Assembly (NCBI RefSeq): GCF_019655055.1
Contig: NZ_BPFA01000007.1
Location: 62,001 to 126,000, forward strand
Length of the DNA: 64,000 nucleotides
Source of the DNA: Shewanella sp. MBTL60-112-B2
GTDB lineage: Bacteria; Pseudomonadota; Gammaproteobacteria; Enterobacterales; Shewanellaceae
Reading direction: 5' to 3'
Part shown: piece by piece, positions 34,647 to 43,049 of the stretch
How the letters are laid out: every line of letters starts with the position of its first letter
Position numbering within the stretch: position 1 is the stretch's first letter
The notes under the pieces: generated by a model
Told to the model about the DNA's origin: nothing
Database searches by the model: none
Seen by the model: only the letters and a program-made list of their open reading frames with translations
Translations under genes and position numbers: made by a program

Positions 34647-35198
34647 ATGTTTCAATTATTTTGGAAAGGGCTGCTAAAACTTATTGGCTGGAAAATTTCC
34701 GGCGAGCTGCCAAATGATAAACAATTTATTGCCATCGTTGCTCCGCATACCAGTAACTGGGACTTCATCATTGGCGTGATAGCCCGTGGTGCGTTGGGCG
34801 CACAAATCAACTTCTTAGGTAAGCACCAGTTATTTATCCCACCTTGGGGTTGGTTTTTCCGTGCCATCGGCGGTACACCTGTTGATAGGCGTAAAAGCAA
34901 TAATCTCGTCGATGCAGTCGCTGAGCTATTTAAAACTAACCCTAATTTCCGCCTAGCCTTAGCGCCAGAGGGCACCCGCAGCCCGGTGTCTCGTTGGAAA
35001 ACAGGCTTTTACCATATCGCCAATAAGGCTCAAGTCCCCATCATCACTGTAGGTCTCGATTTTGGTCGCAAGACAGTGGTGATTGCCGAAGGCAAGATGC
35101 CAACTGGCGATATTCGCCATGAGATGAATGAGATCGTCGACTTCTACCGCTCAATTGAAGGCCGTCATCCAAAGGTCATTCCAGACTACATCCCTTAG
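34647..35198 (+). CDS. PlsC-type 1-acylglycerol-3-phosphate acyltransferase-like protein
   Basis: 183-residue lysophospholipid acyltransferase family member. The HX4D motif is in APHTSNWDFIIG and the second block is LALAPEGTRSPVSRWKTGFY; IGGTPVDRR supplies the arginine block. It is shorter than PlsC (about 245 residues). The acyl acceptor cannot be told from sequence. Acts at the inner membrane. Confidence 0.82.
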   Translation: MFQLFWKGLLKLIGWKISGELPNDKQFIAIVAPHTSNWDFIIGVIARGALGAQINFLGKHQLFIPPWGWFFRAIGGTPVDRRKSNNLVDAVAELFKTNPNFRLALAPEGTRSPVSRWKTGFYHIANKAQVPIITVGLDFGRKTVVIAEGKMPTGDIRHEMNEIVDFYRSIEGRHPKVIPDYIP

Positions 35199-35262
35199 CA
35201 AGTTGCCTAAATAATGTCTGGCGGCTATAGTGCTGCCAGACATTCTAAATTGTATAAAATCT

Positions 35263-35889
35263 ATGAGCTTCGATACCTGGTTACTCTACCTATTCGCCAT
35301 TCTATTAATCGCAGTGTCTCCCGGCACCATGGCTGTACTGTCTATGGGGCACGGTATTCATTACGGTAAAAGCCGCAGCATTGCGACGGCATTCGGCAGT
35401 GTAACCTCGGCTCTGATCCTTATGATGGCCTCAGCTGCAGGCTTAGGGGCGCTGCTCAGCGCCACCGAATATGGCTTCACGGTATTGAAGTGGTGTGGCG
35501 CGGCTTATCTATTGTTTCTAGGGGTAAAGCTGCTACTCACTAAAGGCGATGGTAAAGGGTTAGAACTCAAAGCCACCCAAGGTAAAGGCACACCAAAACA
35601 GCTATTCAAACAAGCCTTTCTCGTTGGCATTAGTAATCCTAAAGATCTGTTATTTTTCGCCGCACTGTTCCCTCAGTTTATTGATATTAGCGCGCCACAA
35701 GGCCCGCAACTTGCCATTTTGGCCGCTACTTGGGCCGTGGTCGATTTTAGCTTCGTGATGATCTACGCCAGCATGGCCAATGTCTTGGCTCCAACATTAA
35801 AGTCGAGCAATAAACTACATTGGTTCGACCGAACCAGTGGTGGGGTATTTGTGGCATTAGCTTCGATTTTAGTTAGCCGCGAGAATTAG
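35263..35889 (+). CDS. LysE/RhtB-family amino-acid exporter
   Basis: 208-residue membrane protein with about six helices: TWLLYLFAILLIAVSPGTMA, LKWCGAAYLLFLGVKLL and KQAFLVGISNPKDLLFFAAL (the family NPK motif). It probably exports an amino acid or homoserine lactone-like compound; the substrate is unknown. ATG 35263 is preferred to an upstream GTG at 35230 because it gives the usual family length. Confidence 0.82.
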   Translation: MSFDTWLLYLFAILLIAVSPGTMAVLSMGHGIHYGKSRSIATAFGSVTSALILMMASAAGLGALLSATEYGFTVLKWCGAAYLLFLGVKLLLTKGDGKGLELKATQGKGTPKQLFKQAFLVGISNPKDLLFFAALFPQFIDISAPQGPQLAILAATWAVVDFSFVMIYASMANVLAPTLKSSNKLHWFDRTSGGVFVALASILVSREN

Positions 35890-35911
35890 TTTCTTTTAAA
35901 CAAAGTACAAG

Positions 35912-35935
35912 AAAGCCAGCTTTAACGCTGACTTT
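35912..35935. terminator. Bidirectional terminator between lysE-like and mscS-like genes
   Basis: AAAGCCAGC (35912-35920) faces GCTGACTTT (35927-35935) with one mismatch that is G.U in the minus transcript, then TTTTTA on the plus side. Confidence 0.55.
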
Positions 35936-35957
35936 TTACTGTATAAACGACAACGAA

Positions 35958-37217
35958 TTAGTGCTTCAAACTGCGCACATCCGCTCCGGTTGGCCCCTGG
36001 AATACTCGCAAACCGAACTCAGGAATAATCGAGAAGATATGATCAAAAATATCGGCTTGAATCCCTTCGTAAAACTCCCAGCGAGTATCGTTAGTAAAGA
36101 TATAAAGTTCGATAGGCACACCTAGCTCAGTTGGCGCAAGCTGACGTACCATCAGTGTCATATCTTTGCGGATCTTATCGTGCTGCTGCAGGTACTCCTG
36201 AACATACGCTCTAAAGGTGCCTAAATTGGTTAGATGACGACTATTCACATACATATCTGCATCTTCAACTTGGGCATTATATGTGATGATCTCCGCCGAT
36301 TTTGTAGAGAAATAGTCCTTAAGATGATTGATCTTGCTTAAACTACGCATATCCTCTTCAGTTAAAAATCGCACCGATTGAATATCTATCTGTAGCGCAC
36401 GCTTAATTCTACGCCCACCGGATTCAGACATGCCACGCCAGTTTCTAAAGGATCCTGAAGTTAAAGCGTAAGCAGGTAGCATGGTCAGAGTTTGGTCAAA
36501 ATTACGCACTTTAACTGTGGTCAAAGACACCTCTTCAACAGTACCGTTAGCGCCATAGTTATCCATTTCAATCCAGTCACCTGGGCTCACCATACGGTTA
36601 GCAGCAAGCTGGATCCCTGCCACAAAACCCAAGATAGTGTCCCTAAATACCAACATGACTAAACCCGTTGCGACACCTAAACCACTTAAGAAATAAACTG
36701 GTGATTGGTCTGCTAAAACTGAGATAGAAATGATAATCGCGACGAAGAACATGAAGAGTTTAGCCAGCTGTACAAAGCTCTTAATCGGCAACCTACGGCT
36801 AACTAAATTATAATCGGCTATCTCATTCGCCGCGTCTAAGGCGCTATAAACTGCGCGAACAAATAGAATAACGATACTCACATCGAGCAGACGATCACTT
36901 AAGCTGCTAAGAACCTTGTGGTCATTCAGGGCAAGCGGCAACAAAATATTCAAGATGATAATGGGCACAAGTATGGCTATTTTCTCCAATACTTGATGAC
37001 GCATAAAGATGTCATCCCAATGTGCCTTAGAGCGCAGAATAACCATATTCATGGTGGTCACCACTCCGCGTTTTACGAAGAAGTAACCGATAAAAGCCAC
37101 CACACAACATGCGACTACCATAATCGTACTCGACACACCGTCAGACGGTTGAGTATTGATGCCAATATTAGTTAACCACTGAGCAATCGCTGCGCGTAAT
37201 TCCTGATCCAAAGCCAT
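35958..37217 (-). CDS. MscS-family mechanosensitive channel, YbdG-like
   Basis: 419-residue inner-membrane channel. Five N-terminal helices (first near VSSTIMVVACCVVAFIGYFF) precede the pore and vestibule region GLVMLVFRDTILGFVAGIQL, MVSPGDWIEMDNYGANGTVE and VRNFDQTLTMLPAYALTSGS. Length and the SFRNWRGMSESGGRRIKRAL segment match the E. coli miniconductance channel YbdG (415 residues). I start it at ATG 37217 (MALDQELRAAI); a GTG at 37295 adds 26 residues without a ribosome site. Confidence 0.85.
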   Translation of the reverse strand: MALDQELRAAIAQWLTNIGINTQPSDGVSSTIMVVACCVVAFIGYFFVKRGVVTTMNMVILRSKAHWDDIFMRHQVLEKIAILVPIIILNILLPLALNDHKVLSSLSDRLLDVSIVILFVRAVYSALDAANEIADYNLVSRRLPIKSFVQLAKLFMFFVAIIISISVLADQSPVYFLSGLGVATGLVMLVFRDTILGFVAGIQLAANRMVSPGDWIEMDNYGANGTVEEVSLTTVKVRNFDQTLTMLPAYALTSGSFRNWRGMSESGGRRIKRALQIDIQSVRFLTEEDMRSLSKINHLKDYFSTKSAEIITYNAQVEDADMYVNSRHLTNLGTFRAYVQEYLQQHDKIRKDMTLMVRQLAPTELGVPIELYIFTNDTRWEFYEGIQADIFDHIFSIIPEFGLRVFQGPTGADVRSLKH

Positions 37218-37407
37218 TCTCCAATTCTTGCGCGCTAAAATGAGCACCCAACCGGTTAAAATAAATCCAACATTTACCGTTACAGGTATAAACACTTGCG
37301 CTACAAATATCTATTATACAAGTCATTTTAGCACTCTTGGTTGACTGTAAACCAAAGATTTACAACAATCTATCACCATCAGCTTGCCATTTAAATTTGA
37401 GGGAATG

Positions 37408-37944
37408 ATGATTCGATTCTTGATAGCTAGTCTATTTGCGTTTACTTGCCACGGCGTCATGGCGAATGACTTCAGCTTAGAGCCCGACACTAAACCCACT
37501 CCGGTTATGGCTGTAACTCTAGACTATATTCCAGCTGCAGAAGATATGTACGGTATTACCTTCGCGCCTAGTCACTATGACAGAGATTACGCCGACTGGG
37601 GCTATTACATTGGCTATGCTCAAAGCAAAAAGGAGGATGTGTATGTAGAGCCTCCAGGTGAAGGCTACACCCAAGACACCCTCTGGCGCTTTGGTATTAG
37701 CTATACCTTAACAAGCGATCTAAGCATCTATGGCGGCGCAACCGCCTACACCACAGAATTCTCTTCAACCACTAATATTGTGCCGTACGTTGTTGGCGCC
37801 GAGCCAGTTTGGGAAACCGATAAAGACACAACATGGGGTGCAGAAATCGGCCTACGCTACGTTCTTGGTAAGCACCTTACCCTTGGCGCTGGCTATAACT
37901 CAGCCACCGAATCGGCAGTATTGAGTATAGGCTATTCAATGTAA
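37408..37944 (+). CDS. Small outer-membrane beta-barrel protein
   Basis: 179 residues: signal peptide (MIRFLIASLFAFTCHGVMA), then alternating strand patterns (WGYYIGYAQSKK, WRFGISYTLTSDLSIYGGAT, TWGAEIGLRYVLGKHLTLGA) and a terminal strand ending in LSIGYSM, as in eight-stranded OmpX/OmpW-like barrels. Start chosen at 37408, five bases after GAGG. No partner gene or ligand can be inferred. Confidence 0.65.
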   Translation: MIRFLIASLFAFTCHGVMANDFSLEPDTKPTPVMAVTLDYIPAAEDMYGITFAPSHYDRDYADWGYYIGYAQSKKEDVYVEPPGEGYTQDTLWRFGISYTLTSDLSIYGGATAYTTEFSSTTNIVPYVVGAEPVWETDKDTTWGAEIGLRYVLGKHLTLGAGYNSATESAVLSIGYSM

Positions 37945-38312
37945 AAGCGTTTGCTGCCAATCGCATACAAGCCCTGCCCTCTCACGATCCATAATAATTC
38001 GAGGGCTAGTACTAGATATTCATAGCTAGGCTACTCCCCCCCGCAACCAATTACTGCTAATCAGCATTCCCCCGCCATGCTCCACCAACAAGGCAAGTTG
38101 CCTCTGCCAGTTAATTATTACTGTATGGTAAAAATCATTTTCAATTTTAGCTAATTATCATTTCAAACGTAAAGAGTAAACTCTCCTCATCGATTAAGCA
38201 CGGCCAATTAGTACTGATGTCTTCAAACGATAAAAATCACTTTTATATTATCAACCTCTTGAATTTTTTTATTTAACAACTTGATTTTTTAACTTAAATT
38301 TAGGAACACATT
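37945..38312. other. Intergenic region upstream of the iron-dependent alcohol dehydrogenase
   Basis: No gene seen. An AT-rich stretch near 38128-38165 (AAATCATTTTCA, then AATTATCATTTC) loosely resembles overlapping Fur-type hexamers. A small inverted repeat AGAGT-AA-ACTCT lies at 38173-38184. Both are weak. Confidence 0.3.
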
Positions 38313-39464
38313 ATGAGCAGCGTATTTTACATGCCTCCAATGACTCTTATGGGTCAAAACGCAATCCAATCTCTAGGTTCAGAGCTCACAAGCAAAGAGC
38401 TAAAGAAAGCACTTATCGTTACCGACGGTGTACTCGTTGAAATTGGCCTAGTTAATCGCCTAACTGACGAACTAAAAATCCACAACATCGACTTTGCTAT
38501 CTATGACGGTGTTAAGCCAAACCCAACTGAAAAAAATATCGAAGATGGTCTTGCTCTGCTAGCGCAAGAAAACTGTGACTTTGTTATTTCATTTGGTGGT
38601 GGTTCTTCACACGATGCAGCAAAAGGTATTGCTTTAGTTGCTGCAAACGGTGGCCATATTCGTGATTACTCAAAAGGTGTGCATACATCTAAGAAACCAC
38701 AGCTTCCACTAGTGACCATTAACACAACTGCAGGTACTGCTTCAGAAATGACAGTATTTGCCATCATTACTAACGAAGCTGATGAAACCAAATACCCAGT
38801 TGTAGACAAGCATTTCACTCCAATTATTGCTGTAAATGACTCAGAACTCATGGTTGCTATGCCTAAGTTCTTAACTGCAGCAACAGGTATGGACGCACTT
38901 ACTCACGCTGTTGAAGCCTATGTTTCTACTGCATCAACACCTATTACTGATGCCTCAGCTATCAAGGCAATAGAGCTAATTTCACAAAACTTAGCTACTG
39001 CTGTTGAGAACGGTGAAAATCGCCAAGCACGTGATGCAATGCAGTACGGTGAGTACCTTGCTGGCATGGCATTCTCTAATGCTTCCCTCGGTTATGTTCA
39101 CTCTATGGCCCATCAGTTAGGCGGTGTTTACGACTTAGTACATGGTCTATGTAACGCAATTCTTCTACCTGAAGTTTCACGTTTCAACGCTGTAGCAACA
39201 CCAACACGCTTTGTTGATATAGCCAAAGCTATGGGTGTTGATGTATCAAACATGACCCAAGAGCAAGCTATCGAAGCCGGTATAGAGGCAATTGAAGCCC
39301 TATCTCGTCAAGTAGGCACAGCGCAACGACTAAGTGACTTAGGTGTTACTGAAGAGAAACTCGCATTCATGGCGCAAAACGCGCTAAACGATGCCTGTTC
39401 TCTAACTAACCCACGAAAAGCGAGTCTTGAAGAAATCATCACTATCTTCAGAGCACGTTTGTAA
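38313..39464 (+). CDS. Iron-containing alcohol dehydrogenase (group III)
   Basis: 383-residue NAD(P)-dependent dehydrogenase, metal-dependent. Nucleotide-binding loop FVISFGGGSSHDAAKGIALV; TINTTAGTASEMT; metal ligands in MDALTHAVEAYVSTAS, VHSMAHQLGG and DLVHGLCNAI. Size and motifs match ethanol dehydrogenase II/EutG-type enzymes; the natural alcohol is unknown. A 26-base palindrome follows, then a cupin gene that may be part of the same unit. Confidence 0.88.
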   Translation: MSSVFYMPPMTLMGQNAIQSLGSELTSKELKKALIVTDGVLVEIGLVNRLTDELKIHNIDFAIYDGVKPNPTEKNIEDGLALLAQENCDFVISFGGGSSHDAAKGIALVAANGGHIRDYSKGVHTSKKPQLPLVTINTTAGTASEMTVFAIITNEADETKYPVVDKHFTPIIAVNDSELMVAMPKFLTAATGMDALTHAVEAYVSTASTPITDASAIKAIELISQNLATAVENGENRQARDAMQYGEYLAGMAFSNASLGYVHSMAHQLGGVYDLVHGLCNAILLPEVSRFNAVATPTRFVDIAKAMGVDVSNMTQEQAIEAGIEAIEALSRQVGTAQRLSDLGVTEEKLAFMAQNALNDACSLTNPRKASLEEIITIFRARL

Positions 39465-39483
39465 TTCAGTCTTAAATCCATCA

Positions 39484-39509
39484 AATGAGGGGGAAGCTTC
39501 CCCCTCATT
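39484..39509 (+). terminator. Perfect 26-base palindrome between the dehydrogenase and cupin genes
   Basis: AATGAGGGGGAAG (39484-39496) followed directly by its reverse complement (39497-39509). The downstream sequence has only a weak T-run, so it could be a partial terminator or an mRNA-stabilising hairpin between two same-strand genes. Confidence 0.55.
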
Positions 39510-39527
39510 CATTATTCTAGGCTCCCT

Positions 39528-39923
39528 ATGACAAGCTTAACCAGCCAAAGCAACAAAATTACCCTGATCAAATCAGGCTCATTCGCACTTAATGATTTAA
39601 GTCAGTTATTAAATATCGAAAACCTAAAGAGTGATATGGCTGAAGTTAGTGTCACTAACAACTGCAATGCCCTCACCATTGGCCACTTTACTATGGCGAC
39701 AGGTACTGAACTTGAGTACTTCTATGATTCTGTTGAATATAAGGTGATCACCAAGGGGAAAATCGTCGTACGTGATACCGACAACGTGAAATACGTTGCT
39801 GAAGTCGGTGATGTATTACTTTTCTCTCCTGATGTAACCGTAATTTTTGATGCAGAGAGTGATGGTGAAGCCATCTACACAGCTCATCGCCTAGCTGCAG
39901 CTGATTTTGCCCCAAAAGCTTAA
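39528..39923 (+). CDS. Cupin-domain protein, EutQ-like
   Basis: 131-residue single cupin: GHFTMATGTELEYFYDSVEY (metal-site region with Glu/Tyr), VITKGKIVVRDTDN and AEVGDVLLFSPDVTVIF. Similar to ethanolamine-utilisation EutQ C-terminal cupins. Together with the EutG-like dehydrogenase upstream it hints at an alcohol/amine-linked pathway, but no other eut genes are present. Function not assigned. Confidence 0.65.
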   Translation: MTSLTSQSNKITLIKSGSFALNDLSQLLNIENLKSDMAEVSVTNNCNALTIGHFTMATGTELEYFYDSVEYKVITKGKIVVRDTDNVKYVAEVGDVLLFSPDVTVIFDAESDGEAIYTAHRLAAADFAPKA

Positions 39924-39936
39924 CCACTGACTTTAT

Positions 39937-39971
39937 ACACCAACCCGACTTTATCTTCAGGTTGGTGTTTT
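39937..39971 (+). terminator. Terminator after the cupin gene
   Basis: ACACCAACC (39937-39945) pairs with GGTTGGTGT (39960-39968), followed by a short T-run. Confidence 0.7.
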
Positions 39972-40100
39972 ACGGCTAATAAGCCAAGTTTCTCCCTCTG
40001 TGGTTCCGCGATAACCCCGCCTTATTCTGACTAACACCTGTATTAATCCCCCACGACTTTGTCTATGCTAGGGCAATCAACTTAAACAGGTTATTTTCCT

Positions 40101-40850
40101 ATGTATAAAGCTCTGCGTACCTACACCTCGATTGCATTATTACTATTTTCGATTCCGGCATTCGCCGAAGAAGTGGCGCGAGTCACTCTAGAAAATGGTG
40201 CCACGGTCAAACTAAATGATGACTTCACTTGGGAATATGTGATTCTCGAGAGTCAAACCAAGCCAGATACCGCCGTGCCAGTAACTTTACCTGCCACCAT
40301 TGCCACTGTTGCAGCTTTAGAGAGCCAGGCTTCTGCTGTAACCCAAGCACCAACAACAGCTGTACCTGTTACTTTACCAGCCACAGTCGGCGCTGTTGCA
40401 GTTGTGGAGAGCGCCACTCCAGCAGTAACTGAAGCACCAACAACAGCTGTGCCGACAACATTGCCAGCAAAAGCAGAAACTCTGACCTCGGCAGCAATAG
40501 CTCAAGCGGCACTACTAAAATCAACAGCTAAAGGCGGCGTCAAAGTCAGCTTATTAAACAGTCAGTGGGATGACGACGGTCGTTTAGGGCTTACGTTCGA
40601 GCTCAACAGCAACAGCCCTGAACACTATGTATTGATTGAGCTAGAGATCAGTCTTTTTGCCGACTCTGGTGCGCTGATTAAAAAAGAAACCGTCAATGTA
40701 TGGCAGGCTATTTTCAGAATGCCTGACACTTACCTACGTAAAGGCCAGACTCGTGACAGTCGCGTATTCTGGATTGAGGACTTAGACCCTAAGCTTTGGA
40801 CTAAAGAGTTGGTAAGCCTAAAAATGGGTGAGATGGACTCTAGAATGTAA
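40101..40850 (+). CDS. DUF3157-family exported protein with internal tandem repeats
   Basis: 249 residues: signal peptide (to about residue 22), short N-terminal domain (VARVTLENGATVKLNDDFTW), a Thr/Ala/Pro/Val-rich spacer with three imperfect repeats of TAVPVTLPAT...AVTQAPT at roughly 35-residue intervals (about residues 58-130), and a C-terminal domain (LLNSQWDDDGRLGLTFELNS, then VFWIEDLDPKLWT). Periplasmic, function unknown. The spacer length is likely to vary among strains. Confidence 0.75.
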   Translation: MYKALRTYTSIALLLFSIPAFAEEVARVTLENGATVKLNDDFTWEYVILESQTKPDTAVPVTLPATIATVAALESQASAVTQAPTTAVPVTLPATVGAVAVVESATPAVTEAPTTAVPTTLPAKAETLTSAAIAQAALLKSTAKGGVKVSLLNSQWDDDGRLGLTFELNSNSPEHYVLIELEISLFADSGALIKKETVNVWQAIFRMPDTYLRKGQTRDSRVFWIEDLDPKLWTKELVSLKMGEMDSRM

Positions 40851-40870
40851 TCTCGCAAAACAGACTTAAC

Positions 40871-40908
40871 AAAGCCGCATGGGGTAATCCCATGCGGCTT
40901 TTTTTTAT
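40871..40908 (+). terminator. Strong terminator after the DUF3157 gene
   Basis: GCCGCATGGG (40874-40883) pairs with CCCATGCGGC (40889-40898) around GTAAT, followed by eight or more T. Confidence 0.92.
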
Positions 40909-41090
40909 TTGTAAACTCGCTAAAAATGTAAAAAATAATGATCTAACTCAACTTCTACCAATAAATCCAACCTAGGTTAGTTTCAGTATAACATTTAGTT
41001 ATAGCTGGGAAATATTTAATCAATTGACCAAACATGGGGGCGCAATCATATAATCCACCCATAGATTAAATATATTACCTTGGTTAACTT

Positions 41091-41831
41091 ATGGAACTCT
41101 CATTATTATTAATGACAGTATTTTTTGCAGCAACATTACAAGCTGCCACAGGTTTTGGATTTGGATTAATAGGCGTAAGCTTCTTACTTGTTTTATTACA
41201 ATCTAATTCAGCCGTTCAAATTGTTATTATATTAACACTAGCCATGTCATTAGTTCATTGGGTTAAGATTCGTAAAATAGCACCAATGGAACTGGTTAAA
41301 AAAATAATGCTCGGTTGTGCTCTAGGTTATCCAATCGGTATTATTATTTTTAGTAATTTTGACCTTACTGGCCTCAAAATAGCTGTTGCGATACTCATCC
41401 TTGCTATCACAGCACAAAACATCTTAGAAATGGTCAAAGTTCGCAGAGGCCGTGAAGCAGTACCCGCTAGCATGGACAAAGGCTCTTGCTTTGGAGTGGG
41501 TACCATGTCTGGCGTGATGGCCAGTGCCATGGCTATGCCTGGCCCTGTAGTTATTGCCTACCTAACCCGAAGTGCACTGGCTAAAGATCAAATCCGTGCA
41601 ACGGTAATCACCTGCTCTACCTTCTCTTATATTGTCGCATTAGGTTTGCAAGCCTCTTTCGTTGGTATTGAAGCCACTACTTTTAAAACATCCATGATGT
41701 TAATTCCTGCAACTTTTGCTGGAGCCTTCTTTGGTGATTATATTTCTAAATATATTAACCAAGAATTATTTAAAAAAATCACACTCTTTGTTTTATTAGG
41801 CAGTGCCGTCAACATCCTTATAAACATTTAA
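41091..41831 (+). CDS. TauE/SafE-family sulfite or anion exporter
   Basis: 246-residue membrane protein with seven to eight helices. Start LLLMTVFFAATLQAATGFGF is typical of the family (FAA-LQxxTGFGFG); a second half begins MSGVMASAMAMPGPVVIAYL. Homologues export sulfite or sulfoacetate in sulfonate catabolism (CuyZ, TauZ). It opens a same-strand cassette with a PLP beta-eliminating enzyme, NhaC and RidA, which supports export of a sulfur product. Confidence 0.82.
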   Translation: MELSLLLMTVFFAATLQAATGFGFGLIGVSFLLVLLQSNSAVQIVIILTLAMSLVHWVKIRKIAPMELVKKIMLGCALGYPIGIIIFSNFDLTGLKIAVAILILAITAQNILEMVKVRRGREAVPASMDKGSCFGVGTMSGVMASAMAMPGPVVIAYLTRSALAKDQIRATVITCSTFSYIVALGLQASFVGIEATTFKTSMMLIPATFAGAFFGDYISKYINQELFKKITLFVLLGSAVNILINI

Positions 41832-41923
41832 AGCAACAAACAGTTAATTAAAAACCAAACAAACATAAAAGCTATTCTCATAAATATTGATAAAAGAACA
41901 AATTAATATAAAGGAATCAAAAA

Positions 41924-42943
41924 ATGCTTACTGATAAATTCCCTAAAGCTAAATTAGCTCACACCCCAACACCTTTCGAATTTATGGCTAATATGACCAA
42001 GAAATTCGATGGCCCTAAATTATGGATTAAGCGTGACGATGCAACTGGCTTAGCCATGGGTGGTAATAAGGCTCGTCAATTAGAGTTTTACGTTGGTAAG
42101 GCTCAGGCCGATGGTTGTAATGCTCTATTAACCACTGGTGCGGTTCAATCAAACCACGTACGTATGACAGTTGCAGCAGCACGTAAGATGGGCTGGCATG
42201 TTGAAGTACAACTAGAGCACCGTGTTGATGGTCGACTACCTGAGTACGAAGATAGCGGCAACCCATTCTTAGATAAACTAATGGGCGCAAAAATTCACAC
42301 TTACCCAGTAGGTGAAGATGAGAACGGTGCCGATCAGGTGATGTATGACAGAGCCGACGAGCTAACGGAAGAAGGCTATAAGCCATTCGTTATTCCATTA
42401 GGTGCAGTAGGCAAAACACCGTGGGGTGCACTAGGTTATGTTGACTGTGTGGAAGAGTTATTGCTTCAAGCACAAGCCACTGGCATGAAGATCGATGCCA
42501 TCGTACTTCCAACGGGTTCAGCTAACACTCACGCAGGTGTTTTAGCTGGCTTAATCGCACTAAACAGCGATATCCCTGTATACGGTTTCTGTGTTCGTCG
42601 CGACAAAGTGGCTCAATTTGAGCGCGTATTAGTTAAGACTCGCAAAGTACTACAACTACTTGGTGTTGATGAAAATAAAGTTACTCACGAATTAGTTAAG
42701 TGTGAAGATTGGGTGCTTGGCCCTGGATATGGCCAATTGACCACTGAAGTTCATGAAGCAATCGAGATTTTAGGTCATGAAGAAGGGATATTATTAGACC
42801 CTACCTACACAGCTAAGAGCATGGCCGGCATGATCGGCATGATCCGCGACGGTCAATTCACTAAAGAGCAGAACGTCGTATTTTTACACACAGGTGGTAC
42901 ACCAGCCCTATTCGGATACCCAGAACTGATTGCCAATAAGTAA
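41924..42943 (+). CDS. PLP-dependent D-cysteine desulfhydrase / L-cysteate sulfo-lyase family enzyme
   Basis: 339-residue fold-type II PLP enzyme of the ACC deaminase/DcyD/CuyA family. Lysine Schiff base in LAMGGNKARQLEF; LLTTGAVQSNHVRMTVAAAR; phosphate-binding region LPTGSANTHAGVLAG; C-terminal HTGGTPALFGY. It should release pyruvate and ammonia plus sulfide or sulfite by beta-elimination. The neighbouring TauE-type exporter favours a sulfonate such as cysteate; DcyD activity is the alternative. The motif before GALGYV (GAVGKTPW) differs from the GGSN seen in E. coli DcyD. AAGGA precedes the ATG. Confidence 0.82.
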   Translation: MLTDKFPKAKLAHTPTPFEFMANMTKKFDGPKLWIKRDDATGLAMGGNKARQLEFYVGKAQADGCNALLTTGAVQSNHVRMTVAAARKMGWHVEVQLEHRVDGRLPEYEDSGNPFLDKLMGAKIHTYPVGEDENGADQVMYDRADELTEEGYKPFVIPLGAVGKTPWGALGYVDCVEELLLQAQATGMKIDAIVLPTGSANTHAGVLAGLIALNSDIPVYGFCVRRDKVAQFERVLVKTRKVLQLLGVDENKVTHELVKCEDWVLGPGYGQLTTEVHEAIEILGHEEGILLDPTYTAKSMAGMIGMIRDGQFTKEQNVVFLHTGGTPALFGYPELIANK

Positions 42944-42956
42944 AAACTAAAAAAAC

Positions 42957-42980
42957 ATGCCTGAGGACCCTCTCAGGCAT
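42957..42980 (+). terminator. Hairpin between the PLP enzyme and NhaC genes
   Basis: ATGCCTGAG (42957-42965) pairs with CTCAGGCAT (42972-42980). No strong T-run, so partial termination or an mRNA 3'-end barrier is likely. Confidence 0.5.
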
Positions 42981-43049
42981 CTTGGCCAAATTTTAATTTC
43001 TCGTCACCACTGACCCTACAGCCAAGACGAGGAATAGGTAGAATCAATT

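Noticed and set aside
38128-38165. Fur box upstream of the alcohol dehydrogenase
   Set aside because: Only loose hexamer matches in AT-rich DNA; not strong enough to report as a site.
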